Part shown: one piece after another, positions 51,075 to 60,469 of the stretch
Layout of the letters: every line of letters begins with the position of its first letter
Numbering within the stretch: the stretch's first letter is position 1
Assembly: GCA_937877565.1 (NCBI GenBank)
Contig: CALFJB010000035.1
Span: 148,627-212,626, forward strand
Source: an uncultured Selenomonadales bacterium
GTDB lineage: Bacteria; Bacillota; Negativicutes; Selenomonadales; Selenomonadaceae
Reading direction: 5' to 3'
DNA: 64,000 nt
Translations under genes and position numbers: made by a program
The notes under the pieces: model-generated
Databases searched by the model: none
What the model was told of the DNA's origin: nothing
What the model saw: the letters and a program-made list of their open reading frames with translations, nothing else

Positions 51075-51953
51075 TTATTTTTCAAACGGAATATTCAATT
51101 TTTCAAGAATTTTTTTGAACTGCGAAATTATTTCTTCGTGACTGTGATTTTTTAATTCCAGCCAGCAAATTTTTAAATCTTGCAACTGATTTTTATTTTG
51201 TGTACTCAAAGTATCTGCAATAAAAATATCTGAATTTCTTGCTATAACGGCGTCCGCTGATTCGGGATTGCCACTGCCCATCAATTTTACTTCGCAACGA
51301 TATTCTTTGCCGCCGTTGCCGTATAATTTAAAATCTACTTCACGGTCAAAATCTAAATTTTTGTCTCGTACAAAATTTTCGGCGTTGTAATTTTTTTCTG
51401 AAACTCCGCAAATTTTGCAAAGTTTTATTAAAAGCGGCTTTTCAACTCTTTTGCCAATCGCCGACCAAGCCCCGCCGCGCAATGCAATTTTTTTCGTTGC
51501 CAACGCATTTAATATAATCAAACTTTCTGATAAATTCAAATCGACTGACACGGCATTTTTTGTAATTTTAATTTGAATGTTTAAATCGCCTTCGCCGTCA
51601 ACTTCCAACTGATGAATCAAATTTTTCAAGTAGTCAAAGTTTTGGTTTGCAACGTCAATCACAATTTTTTTAGTCGTCGTGCCGCAAATATTATTTATCG
51701 TCTTCAAATTTATTCCGGAAAAAATCGCAATGTCGCCTTTATCAAAATTTTCTTCGCTCAAAAAATATTTTTTGTACCAATCCAAATTTATTTTTTCGTC
51801 GTTAATTTTTGCGTCAACAATTTTTTTGAAAAATTCCAGTGTAAAATCTAAAAATTTTACGTTTATATCGTTCACAACTTCGCGGCGATAATCTTTGCCG
51901 TGAATCAATTTTTCAACCGTCGCCTCAATAATTTTTTCCTCAAAGCTGAACAT
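51075..51953 (-). CDS. Type II restriction endonuclease, CfrBI-like
   Basis: A 292-residue protein. LRGGAWSAIGKRVEKPLLIKLC is a stretch I associate with CfrBI-family endonucleases (CfrBI itself cuts CCWWGG); the region DFDREVDFKLYGNGGKEYRCEVKLMG fits a PD-(D/E)xK nuclease core (D...E-x-K). It overlaps the upstream methylase gene by 14 bases, confirming a pair. Recognition sequence is not deducible. The genes are flanked by heme genes. Confidence 0.8.
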   Translation of the reverse strand: MFSFEEKIIEATVEKLIHGKDYRREVVNDINVKFLDFTLEFFKKIVDAKINDEKINLDWYKKYFLSEENFDKGDIAIFSGINLKTINNICGTTTKKIVIDVANQNFDYLKNLIHQLEVDGEGDLNIQIKITKNAVSVDLNLSESLIILNALATKKIALRGGAWSAIGKRVEKPLLIKLCKICGVSEKNYNAENFVRDKNLDFDREVDFKLYGNGGKEYRCEVKLMGSGNPESADAVIARNSDIFIADTLSTQNKNQLQDLKICWLELKNHSHEEIISQFKKILEKLNIPFEK

Positions 51954-53109
51954 AAAAATTTCCCTCGTTTATTAAATCGCAATATTTTTCATTTTGTTCA
52001 CATAAAATTGGAATACGTTTCATTTCTATTGCAACTTCGCCAAAAGTTCCTGAACCGGCAAAGGGATCTAAAACCACGTCGCCACGAAACGAATAATATT
52101 TTAAAATTTTTCTGCAAAGTTCCTTCGGAAAAACTGCGGGATGATTTTTATTTGCAGTCGGCGCAATGTACCAACAATTTGAGCTGTCAAAAATTTCATC
52201 ATTGGCAAAAGTTTTGTCGTACAGCGCAATATTTTTATCCAACAGAAACGGGGCATTTTTCCTGTAAACCATAATACTTTCATTGATACAATTCGGCTTG
52301 TAACTTAAAGGCATTTTTGTTTGTTGATAACCGCCATTTCTATTTTTAACCGCTGATTCCGGCTTTATCCATTGAATTTCATCGACAAAATAAAATCCTG
52401 CGCGAGTCAAAATGTTGTGAAAATCAAAATGTATTGGGTAACGAACGCTTTCAAATTCTCTGCCGGGACGTTTTGAAATAACCGGCGAAACATTGATAAT
52501 TATAAATCTGCCGTCTTCCAAAACTTCGTGGCAAATTTCTAACGTTTTCAACATATCTGACAAATAATCTTTGTACGAATGATAATTTGAATAAATTTTA
52601 GCGTTGTAATATGGCGGCGAAGTAAAAATCAGTTGCACGGATTTTTTTTCGATTTTTTTCAAAGTTTCAAGGTTATTGCCGCGCAAAAGAATCGGCTTTG
52701 AATATTTTTTCTCGTGCAAAATTTTTCCTGTATGAGTTTGCTTGTAGGTAAAATACTCAAACATTTTATTTAAAACTTCGTTATCGAAAAAGTTTTTAAT
52801 TTCTTCGCCGAGATTTTTAAAATTTTCGTCCGTCTTACCTTTGTAAAGGCAAGTGCGGTACATTTGATAAACCAAGTCCATAAAGCCGCAGATGTAAACA
52901 TTATTTTTTATGAAGTCGAAAATTTTTTGGTTGTTATTTTGCCTGCCGATTGAGGAAACAATTTCGCGCTTAACTTCAATATCTGTAACAGTAGGAAAAA
53001 TTTCAAGCAGTTTTTGCAAATTTTCTTCACTGCGATTTAAGCCAAGATTTTTTATTTCAGCAACAGAATAATTTTTTTCGCACTCAAACAGAAAAATTTC
53101 TTCTGCCAA
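51940..53109 (-). CDS. DNA N4-cytosine-type methyltransferase of the R-M pair
   Basis: A 389-residue methyltransferase. The catalytic motif IV is TSPPYYNA (SPPY type, typical of N4-methylcytosine enzymes) near residue 164; motif I DPFAGSGTFGE lies near residue 353, so the order is the beta-class circular permutation. A helical N-terminal 130 residues precede the motifs. It should protect DNA at the sites cut by its overlapping endonuclease partner. It begins just after cobA-hemD. Confidence 0.88.
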   Translation of the reverse strand: MAEEIFLFECEKNYSVAEIKNLGLNRSEENLQKLLEIFPTVTDIEVKREIVSSIGRQNNNQKIFDFIKNNVYICGFMDLVYQMYRTCLYKGKTDENFKNLGEEIKNFFDNEVLNKMFEYFTYKQTHTGKILHEKKYSKPILLRGNNLETLKKIEKKSVQLIFTSPPYYNAKIYSNYHSYKDYLSDMLKTLEICHEVLEDGRFIIINVSPVISKRPGREFESVRYPIHFDFHNILTRAGFYFVDEIQWIKPESAVKNRNGGYQQTKMPLSYKPNCINESIMVYRKNAPFLLDKNIALYDKTFANDEIFDSSNCWYIAPTANKNHPAVFPKELCRKILKYYSFRGDVVLDPFAGSGTFGEVAIEMKRIPILCEQNEKYCDLINEGNFYVQL

Positions 53110-53130
53110 AATTTCACCTCCGCAAAAATT

Positions 53131-54606
53131 TCAAGTTTCGTAAAAATTTTTAATGGCGTCAACAAGTCCTGCAATGGTAAATTCTTTGGCGACAATGTCA
53201 GCAGTTACGCCGAATTTTTTCAAAGTTTCAGCAGTTACAGTACCGATCGCCGCCGCTTTAATTTTTTTCAACGTTTCAATTCCTGCTACTGCAACAAAAT
53301 TTTCAACCGTTGAAGAACTTGTAAAAGTTACCAAGTCAATTTCTGAAAAATCAATTTTCGGCGGTGTATCTGCAACAGTTTTGTAAGCCGCCGCAACCGT
53401 GACATTTGCGCCGAAATTTTTTAATTCATTTGGCAAAATATCCCGTGAAACTTCTGCGCGAGCGATTAAAATATTTTTACCGCTAACAGAATTTTTGAGC
53501 GCGTCTACGAGGCTTTCAGCGCGAAATTCGGCGGGTATTAAATCCGGTATAATATTATAGCCCATTAGTTTTTCGGCGGTTGCAGAGCCAATTACAGCGA
53601 TTTTAGAGGCATTTAAAGCGCGGGCGTCCAATTTTGAAATTTTCAGCCGTTCAAAGAATTTTTCAACGCCGTTTGCACTGGTAAAAATTATCCAGTCAAA
53701 ATTTTTTATATTTGAAATTGCCGCGTCAAGATTTTTAAAATTATCTGAAGACTCGGCGATTTTAATTGTAGGAAATTCGATAACGTCCGCGCCCAAATTT
53801 TCAAGTTGCCTCGTAAGTTTTGAGGCTTGCGCCCTTGTACGAGTTACGACAATTTTTTTGCCGAATAAAATTTTATTTTCAAACCATTTTAATTTTTCGC
53901 GCAGGTTTACAACTTCGCCTACAATCAAAATTGCGGGCGGCTTGATATTATTTTTTTCAACATCAGCAGAAATATTTTCAAGCGTCGAAACTAAAACTTG
54001 TTGAGAAAACTTTGTACCGTTGCGAATGACGGCGGCAGGCGTATTTTTGGCGCGTCCGTGTTCAATCAATTTTGCAGTAATTTTCGGCAAATTCTCAACG
54101 CCCATTAAAAAAATCAGCGTGTCAACGGCAGTAGAAATTTTTTCCCAGTTAATGCTTGATTCAGATTTATTGGGGTCTTCATGTCCAGTAACGACGGCAA
54201 AAGACGCGGCAACGCCTCGATGAGTAACGGGGATTCCTGCATAGGCGGGAACGGCTATTGCGCTTGTGACACCGGAAATTATTTCAAAGTTAATGTTATT
54301 TTCACGCAAAGTTAAAGCCTCTTCGCCGCCGCGTCCAAATACAAAGGGATCGCCGCCTTTAAGACGCACGATATTTTTTGCAGTTTTAGATTTTTCTACA
54401 AGCAAATTGTTAATTTCGTCTTGCTTGAGAGTGTGACGCCCTGCAGATTTTCCAACGTAAATTTTTTCGGCGGTCGGCGCGTAATTTAAAAGTTTTTCGT
54501 CTGCCAATTTGTCATAAATTACAACGTCCGCCATTTCCAAAATTTCCCGCGCCTTGACTGTCAATAATCCCGCGTCGCCGGGTCCTGCGCCTACAAGGTA
54601 AACCAT
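53131..54606 (-). CDS. cobA-hemD: Uroporphyrinogen-III C-methyltransferase / uroporphyrinogen-III synthase fusion
   Basis: A 491-residue fusion. The N-terminal CobA/SUMT half (1-240) has VYLVGAGPGDAGLLTVKA, the RLKGGDPFVFGRGGEEA motif and TPAAVIRNGT. The C-terminal HemD half (about 248-491) has VVTRTRAQASKLTRQLENLGA, IIFTSANGVEKFFERL and LVTFTSSSTVENFV. It makes and then methylates uroporphyrinogen III, feeding siroheme and cobalamin branches. The fusion is common in Firmicutes. Confidence 0.93.
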   Translation of the reverse strand: MVYLVGAGPGDAGLLTVKAREILEMADVVIYDKLADEKLLNYAPTAEKIYVGKSAGRHTLKQDEINNLLVEKSKTAKNIVRLKGGDPFVFGRGGEEALTLRENNINFEIISGVTSAIAVPAYAGIPVTHRGVAASFAVVTGHEDPNKSESSINWEKISTAVDTLIFLMGVENLPKITAKLIEHGRAKNTPAAVIRNGTKFSQQVLVSTLENISADVEKNNIKPPAILIVGEVVNLREKLKWFENKILFGKKIVVTRTRAQASKLTRQLENLGADVIEFPTIKIAESSDNFKNLDAAISNIKNFDWIIFTSANGVEKFFERLKISKLDARALNASKIAVIGSATAEKLMGYNIIPDLIPAEFRAESLVDALKNSVSGKNILIARAEVSRDILPNELKNFGANVTVAAAYKTVADTPPKIDFSEIDLVTFTSSSTVENFVAVAGIETLKKIKAAAIGTVTAETLKKFGVTADIVAKEFTIAGLVDAIKNFYET

Positions 54607-54665
54607 TCCAACACTTCCTATAAAATTGATTTATACTATAACATTAATTGAAAGGAGATTTAAAT

Positions 54666-54704
54666 ATGGGCTTTGATAGTTGTACTAATTTTCCAGAATT
54701 ATAA
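54666..54704 (+). CDS. Twelve-codon ORF with a strong ribosome binding site
   Basis: AAAGGAG at 54651-54657 stands eight bases before ATG. The peptide is MGFDSCTNFPEL and then TAA. It lies in the 200-base gap before ileS. It could be a regulatory leader peptide or a degraded gene start; it contains no isoleucine codon, so simple ileS attenuation is unlikely. No T-box signature was seen in the gap. Confidence 0.35.
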   Translation: MGFDSCTNFPEL

Positions 54705-54793
54705 TTCCCAATTTAAAGTTTTTCAAATATTAACGCTATTTTTAACAAGAAATTCTGAAACTAAATTATTTTATTCCCAAAAAAATTTTTATC

Positions 54794-54802
54794 TGATATA
54801 AT
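54794..54802 (+). promoter_or_regulatory. Extended -10 promoter of ileS
   Basis: TGATATAAT is a perfect extended -10 element. It lies 38 bases before the TTG start, with TGGAGG between. The -35 region is weak (TTATTCCC). Confidence 0.65.
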
Positions 54803-54839
54803 GACGCGGCAAAAGTTTTACATATGGAGGTTTTTTATT

Positions 54840-57800
54840 TTGTACAAAAAAGTTGATACAAATTTAGACTTCGCCAGTAGAGAAAAAGAAGTTGAAAATT
54901 TCTGGGCTGAAAATAACATTGCACAAAAAGCGATTGATCAGCGCGAAGGTTGCAAGAATTTTACATTTTATGACGGTCCACCAACTGCAAACGGGCAGCC
55001 GCACGTTGGACACGTTTTAACGCGCGTTATCAAAGATTTATTCCCGCGCTATCATTCAATGAAAGGCGAAAAAGTTTTGCGTAAAGCAGGCTGGGATACT
55101 CACGGCTTGCCGGTTGAGTTGGAAGTTGAAAAGCTCATCGGAATTAACGGCAAGGAACAAATTGAGGCTTACGGGATTGAGCCGTTTATTAAAAAGTGCC
55201 GTGAATCTGTCTGGAAATATAAAACTATGTGGGAAGAATTTTCCGGCGTCGTCGGTTTTTGGGCTGATATGGAAAATCCTTATATCACATACGAAAATAA
55301 CTACATTGAGTCTGAATGGTGGGCGTTGAAAGAAATTTGGAACAAAGGCTTGCTGTACAAGGGGCATAAAGTTGTACCGTATTGCCCGCGCTGTGGTACG
55401 CCGCTTTCAAGTCATGAAGTTTCACTCGGTTACAAAGATTTGAAGGAACGCTCGGCAGTTGTAAAATTTAAAGCCGTTGACGACGACGCCTATTATTTGG
55501 CGTGGACAACTACCCCTTGGACGTTGCCTTCAAATTTAGTACTCTGTATGAATCCAAAAGTTGACTACGTAAAAATTCAAGTCGGCGACACGAATTATAT
55601 TTTGGCTGAAGCACTTGTAGAAAAAGTTTTTGAAGGCGTGGAAGGCGAAAGAAAAATTTTGGCGCGTTACAAAGGTAAAGACTTAGAATATAAAAAATAT
55701 GAGCCGCTTTATCCTTTCGCAAATGAAATTGTTGCAAAATCCGGCAAGCAAGCATTTTTCATTACTTGCGATGATTATGTTACAACTGAAGACGGCACGG
55801 GAATTGTACACTGTGCGCCCGCGTTTGGCGAAGATGATAACCGCGTTTGCAAAAAGTACGACACGCCTTTTATTCAATTCGTCGATTCTAAGGGCAATAT
55901 GACGGCTGAAACTGCTTGGGCAGGTACTTTCGTAAAAGACGCCGACCCAATTATTTTGGCTGATTTAAAAGCGTCAGGCAAGCTTTTTAAAGCTCCCGTA
56001 TTTGAACACAGTTACCCGCATTGCTGGCGTTGCGATACGCCTTTGATTTATTACGCCCGTGAATCGTGGTTTATTAAAATGACGGCGGTTAAAGAAAATC
56101 TGCTGAAAAATAATTCTCAAATAAATTGGATTCCGCCAACTATCGGCACGGGACGTTTTGGCGATTGGCTCGAACACGTTCAAGATTGGGGAATTTCCCG
56201 CAACCGTTATTGGGGTACGCCGCTTAATATTTGGGAATGTTCCTGCGGTCATCAACATTCAGTAGGCTCAATCGAAGAATTAAAATCACTGTCGAAAAAT
56301 TGCCCCGACGATATTGAATTACACCGCCCGTATATCGACAACGTAACTTTTGCCTGCGAAAAATGCGGCGGCGAAATGCACAGAGTACCTGAAGTTATTG
56401 ACTGTTGGTTTGACAGCGGCGCAATGCCTTTCGCGCAGTGGCACTATCCTTTTGAAAACAAAGAAATTTTTGAAACGCACTTCCCAGCAGATTTCATCAG
56501 TGAGGCAGTAGATCAAACTCGCGGCTGGTTTTATTCGTTAATTGCAATTTCGACGCTTTTATTTGACAAGCCGTCTTTTGAAAATGTAATTGTACTTGGC
56601 TTAGTTTTGGACAAAGACGGGCAAAAAATGTCGAAGTCGAAAGGTAACGCGGTTGCGCCAATGGATATGCTGAAAAAGCACGGCGCGGACGCCATTCGCT
56701 GGTACTTTTATGAAAATAGTGCGCCTTGGCTGCCTAATCGTTTTCATGATGATGCAGTTGTTGAAGGTCAGCGCAAATTTTTAGGCACGCTCTGGAATAC
56801 CTACGCCTTTTTTGTACTGTATGCAAACATTGACAATTTCGACGCTACGAAATATCAGCTTGACTACGAAAATTTGAGCGTTATGGATAAGTGGTTACTT
56901 TCGCGCCTTAACACAATGGTTAAAACGGTTGATGATTGTTTGACAAATTACAAAGTCCCTGAAACTGCAAAGGCGTTGCAAAGTTTCGTTGACGAATTAT
57001 CTAATTGGTATGTTCGCAGGAGTCGTGCGCGTTTCTGGGCAAAAGGTATGGAGCAGGATAAAATTAACGCTTATATGACGTTGTACACCGCGCTTGTAAC
57101 TTTTGCGAAGTGCGCCGCGCCAATGGTTCCATTCGTGACTGAAAATATTTACCGCAATTTAGTTTGTTCGATTGACGGCAACGCGCCGGAAAGTGTCCAC
57201 CTTTGCGATTTTCCAACTGCTGACGAAAATAAAATTGACGCCGAACTTGAAAAGAATATGGACGAAGTTTTAAAAATCGTCGTATTGGGACGCGCCGCCC
57301 GCAACGCCGCAAATATTAAAAATCGTCAACCCGTTGCAAAAATGTTCGTCAAAGCCGCAGAAATGCCCAAATTCTTTGTTGAAATTATCGAAGACGAATT
57401 GAACGTTAAAGCCGTCGAATTTCGCGCAGATATGGAAGAATTTGTTAAATATCAGATTAAGCCGAATTTCCGCGTACTTGGCAAAAAAGTTGGCAAGCAA
57501 ATGGGCGAAGTACAAAACGCGCTGAAAACTTTGAACGGCGCGGCGGCTAAGTCTGAATTGGATAAAACCGGCGAATTGAAACTTCAACTTGCAAGCGGTG
57601 AAGTTATTTTGACGGCTGAAGATATTGAAATTGCAGTTTCACAAACTGAAGGCTACAATGTGCAAACTGAAAACGAAATTTCTATTGCACTGTCAACGGA
57701 ATTGACGCCCGCGCTTATTGAAGAGGGCTTTGTTCGTGAAATTATCAGCAAAATTCAAACTATGCGCCGTGATTCAAAATTTGAAGTAACTGACAGAATA

Positions 57801-57971
57801 AAAATTTTTGTTGCCGAAAATGCAAAGCTTGCCGAAATTATCAAAAACAACGCTGAAGAAATTCAAAAAGTTGCACTGGCGAACGAAATTATTTTTGATT
57901 CGACTTGCGCCAATTCCAAAGATTGGGATATTAACGGCGAAAAAATTTCACTCGGCGTAGAAAAAATTTAA
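54840..57971 (+). CDS. ileS: Isoleucyl-tRNA synthetase, eukaryote-like (IleS2) type
   Basis: About 1043 residues from TTG 54840 behind TGGAGG; the ATG at 54801 sits in the promoter. Class I motifs HVGH (in GQPHVGHVLTRV) and KMSKSKG are present, as is the editing domain TTTPWTLPSNLVLC and zinc-type CPRCGTPLSSHE and CEKCGGEMHR. The C-terminal about 180 residues (DUF5915-like, LIEEGFVREIISKIQTMRRDSKFEVTDR) mark the eukaryote-like class that is often insensitive to mupirocin. Class assignment is from motif recollection. Confidence 0.92.
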   Translation: MYKKVDTNLDFASREKEVENFWAENNIAQKAIDQREGCKNFTFYDGPPTANGQPHVGHVLTRVIKDLFPRYHSMKGEKVLRKAGWDTHGLPVELEVEKLIGINGKEQIEAYGIEPFIKKCRESVWKYKTMWEEFSGVVGFWADMENPYITYENNYIESEWWALKEIWNKGLLYKGHKVVPYCPRCGTPLSSHEVSLGYKDLKERSAVVKFKAVDDDAYYLAWTTTPWTLPSNLVLCMNPKVDYVKIQVGDTNYILAEALVEKVFEGVEGERKILARYKGKDLEYKKYEPLYPFANEIVAKSGKQAFFITCDDYVTTEDGTGIVHCAPAFGEDDNRVCKKYDTPFIQFVDSKGNMTAETAWAGTFVKDADPIILADLKASGKLFKAPVFEHSYPHCWRCDTPLIYYARESWFIKMTAVKENLLKNNSQINWIPPTIGTGRFGDWLEHVQDWGISRNRYWGTPLNIWECSCGHQHSVGSIEELKSLSKNCPDDIELHRPYIDNVTFACEKCGGEMHRVPEVIDCWFDSGAMPFAQWHYPFENKEIFETHFPADFISEAVDQTRGWFYSLIAISTLLFDKPSFENVIVLGLVLDKDGQKMSKSKGNAVAPMDMLKKHGADAIRWYFYENSAPWLPNRFHDDAVVEGQRKFLGTLWNTYAFFVLYANIDNFDATKYQLDYENLSVMDKWLLSRLNTMVKTVDDCLTNYKVPETAKALQSFVDELSNWYVRRSRARFWAKGMEQDKINAYMTLYTALVTFAKCAAPMVPFVTENIYRNLVCSIDGNAPESVHLCDFPTADENKIDAELEKNMDEVLKIVVLGRAARNAANIKNRQPVAKMFVKAAEMPKFFVEIIEDELNVKAVEFRADMEEFVKYQIKPNFRVLGKKVGKQMGEVQNALKTLNGAAAKSELDKTGELKLQLASGEVILTAEDIEIAVSQTEGYNVQTENEISIALSTELTPALIEEGFVREIISKIQTMRRDSKFEVTDRIKIFVAENAKLAEIIKNNAEEIQKVALANEIIFDSTCANSKDWDINGEKISLGVEKI

Positions 57972-58005
57972 AAATCATATAGAAATGAATCACGAAAAAT
58001 AAACC

Positions 58006-58168
58006 GCCCGTCCTGTGCCGCCGTTAAAAATTAAAGTTGGCGCGTGCGGTAAACTACGCGCCGCCTCTGGCGGCACACCTACTAGGAGCGTGCTACACCT
58101 TAGCGGCGGACGGGCGCGGCACTTTTCTTTTGCTTCTTTTCTTTTTTGCTGCAGAAAAAGAAAAGAAG
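58006..58168. repeat. Composite hairpin repeat between ileS and dnaN
   Basis: The 58006-58115 block closely matches the reverse complement of 3811-3920, with an almost identical run of over 70 bases in the right part. It starts GCCCGTCCTGTG and ends GCGGCGGACGGGC. The tail (CTTTTCTTTTGCTTC... GCAGAAAAAGAAAAG) forms a hairpin. The gap has no gene. Confidence 0.9.
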
Positions 58169-58228
58169 ATTTAAAAATTTTTAATAACAAAAATTACGGT
58201 TAAACTACCAAAAACGGAGGCAAAAAAA

Positions 58229-59338
58229 TTGAATTGCATATGCTCACAAAGAGACTTAAAAGACGCCTTAATAGCGGCGTCAAAGGCACTTCCTACGAAG
58301 CCGCAAACACCAATTTTAAACGGGATTTACATTGTTGCAAAAAATAATCAACTGGAAATTCAAGCCACAGATTTTGCGTTGGGAGTAATTGCAAAAATTC
58401 CCGCCGAAATTGAAGATGAAGGCACAATCGTTGTAAACGGCAAAAACATCACTGAAATTATCAGCAAATTGGCGGGCGATATTGTTACAATTTCGACCGA
58501 AGAAGGCAACAGCGCAACTTTTAAATCTGAAGCGGCATCGTTTTCGCTGTATACAATGGACGCCGAAGATTTTCCAAAAGTCAGCGTACAAGAATTTCAA
58601 CATTCGCTTTTTATCAAGAATAATGTTTTGAGGAAATTAATAGCGCGTTCGACTTTTGCAACTTCAAATGACGATTCGCGCCCCGTCTTTCAAGGTTGTT
58701 CAGTTACGATTGAAGGCTCTACGATAACTTTTGTTGCCACGAATACGCATCGCCTTGTTGTAGTAAAAGCCAAAATTGAAGACAATATTGAAGGCGAAAA
58801 TAAATTTATCGTACCGGCGAAAACTCTCAATGATTTAATGTGGATAATAAATTCTGCGCGAGAAGACAACGGCGTTAAGATTGAGTTTTCTGATAAACAT
58901 ATTGCTTTTACAGTGAATAACATTTTCGTAACGTGCAGATTGATTGATGGACAATTTCCGCCGCATGAAAAAGTTATTCCCGCATCCTGTGAAACCTACG
59001 CAAATTTGGATATTAGCGAATTTCGCTCCGCAATTAGCCGCGTTGAAATTATTTCCAAACAAACTGAATATAATACCGTGCGCTTAAAATTTGATAGTGA
59101 AGGGCTTGAACTTTCATCAGATTCTTACGAGACCGGCAAAGTTATTGAACACGTAAACGCGGCGGTTGAAGGTCCGGGCGTTGAAATTGCCTTTAACCTT
59201 CGTTACATTCAAGACTTTTTGAAAATTGCGGGCGGCGACGAAGTCAGAATTGGAATGAATGACAAATTGAGTCCGGCTGATTTTCGTATTACCGGCGACG
59301 ACGATTTTATTTACATTGTAACGCCCGTTCGCACCTGA
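58229..59338 (+). CDS. dnaN: DNA polymerase III beta subunit (sliding clamp)
   Basis: A 369-residue clamp of three similar domains. It begins TTG, CICSQRDLKDAL, and contains IEIQATDFALGVIA, RSTFATSNDDSRPVFQG, NTHRLVVVKAKI and the C-terminal IYIVTPVRT close to the usual MPMR-type end. CGGAGG before the start. The stop abuts recF. dnaA is not upstream; ileS and a repeat are. Confidence 0.96.
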   Translation: MNCICSQRDLKDALIAASKALPTKPQTPILNGIYIVAKNNQLEIQATDFALGVIAKIPAEIEDEGTIVVNGKNITEIISKLAGDIVTISTEEGNSATFKSEAASFSLYTMDAEDFPKVSVQEFQHSLFIKNNVLRKLIARSTFATSNDDSRPVFQGCSVTIEGSTITFVATNTHRLVVVKAKIEDNIEGENKFIVPAKTLNDLMWIINSAREDNGVKIEFSDKHIAFTVNNIFVTCRLIDGQFPPHEKVIPASCETYANLDISEFRSAISRVEIISKQTEYNTVRLKFDSEGLELSSDSYETGKVIEHVNAAVEGPGVEIAFNLRYIQDFLKIAGGDEVRIGMNDKLSPADFRITGDDDFIYIVTPVRT

Positions 59339-60462
59339 TGAAAATTTCTAAAATATTTTTGAAAGACTTTCGCAACTTCGCCGAATTGGATTTAAATTTG
59401 TCTGAAACGATAAATATATTTTTGGGGCGAAACGCGCAAGGTAAAACAAATATTTTGGAGTCGATAAATTTTGCGTCGCTGGGTACTGCACGAGTTTCAA
59501 AAGATACTGAATTGGTGCGCTGGAATCAAGACGCCGCTTTACTGCGAATGAATTTTTCAAAGGCGGACGTTTCGCACGATTTAGCGATTGAAATTCCTGC
59601 AGACAGACGGCGGCGCAGAATTTTATTTGACGGCAACGCGGTTAAAATGCGTGATTTTATTGGCAAATTAAACGCGGTAATGTTTTCGCCGGAAGATTTA
59701 TTTATGTTCAGAAATTCGCCAATTACGCGGCGAAAATTTTTAAATATAGTCATTTCGCAGGCGTCGCCGATTTATTTTTCAGAATTGACAACCTACAACC
59801 GCTTATTGGAGCAACGCAACAATTTACTGAAAAAAATTCGTGAAAATATGGCGTCACCGAATAATTTGGAACTTTGGAACGAACAACTTGCAGACGCCGC
59901 CGCTAAAATTCTTTCACGGCGAATTAAAGCGGTTGAAAATTTAAATTCGTTGGCTGATGAAATGCAAAAAGAAATTTCCGCGCAGTCAGAAAATCTTTCG
60001 CTAGAATACGAAATTCACGATTTGCAAAATGTACCCGCGCCGCAAAATTTCAGCGTCGAATATTTGCAAAGTTGGTACCACGAAATTTTCAAGTCAAGAA
60101 ATTTTTCAGACGTAAAGCGCGGCTCCACAAGTTTTGGTGTGCATTTGGACGATTTAAATTTTTTTATCAACGGTAAAGAGTTGCGGCTGTACGGCTCTCA
60201 AGGGCAACTTCGTACAACCGCGCTTGCGTTGAAACTTTCAGAAATTCAAATGCTGAAAAATTCGGCGGGCGAATATCCAATACTTTTGCTTGATGACGTG
60301 ATGAGCGAATTGGACGCCGAACGCAGGGAAAAACTTTTGGAATTTTTATTGAGTCAAAAAATTCAAACGCTGATAACGGCAACCGAAAAAGCATATTTCC
60401 CAGAAAAAATTTTCGGCAAAATATTTTTGGTAGAAAACGGCGCGGTAAAATTGGAGGAGTGA
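59338..60462 (+). CDS. recF: DNA repair/replication protein RecF
   Basis: A 374-residue SMC-like ATPase. Walker A GRNAQGKTNILESI, signature YGSQGQLRTTALALKLSE, and Walker B LLLDDVMSELDAERR. It loads RecA at single-strand gaps. The ATG sits at the dnaN stop (TGATG overlap). The order dnaN-recF-DUF721 is a conserved replication cluster. Confidence 0.95.
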   Translation: MKISKIFLKDFRNFAELDLNLSETINIFLGRNAQGKTNILESINFASLGTARVSKDTELVRWNQDAALLRMNFSKADVSHDLAIEIPADRRRRRILFDGNAVKMRDFIGKLNAVMFSPEDLFMFRNSPITRRKFLNIVISQASPIYFSELTTYNRLLEQRNNLLKKIRENMASPNNLELWNEQLADAAAKILSRRIKAVENLNSLADEMQKEISAQSENLSLEYEIHDLQNVPAPQNFSVEYLQSWYHEIFKSRNFSDVKRGSTSFGVHLDDLNFFINGKELRLYGSQGQLRTTALALKLSEIQMLKNSAGEYPILLLDDVMSELDAERREKLLEFLLSQKIQTLITATEKAYFPEKIFGKIFLVENGAVKLEE

Positions 60463-60469
60463 ATTTTTT

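Noticed and set aside
54801..54839. ATG start of ileS at 54801
   Set aside because: It overlaps the -10 TATAAT; TTG at 54840 has TGGAGG nine bases before.
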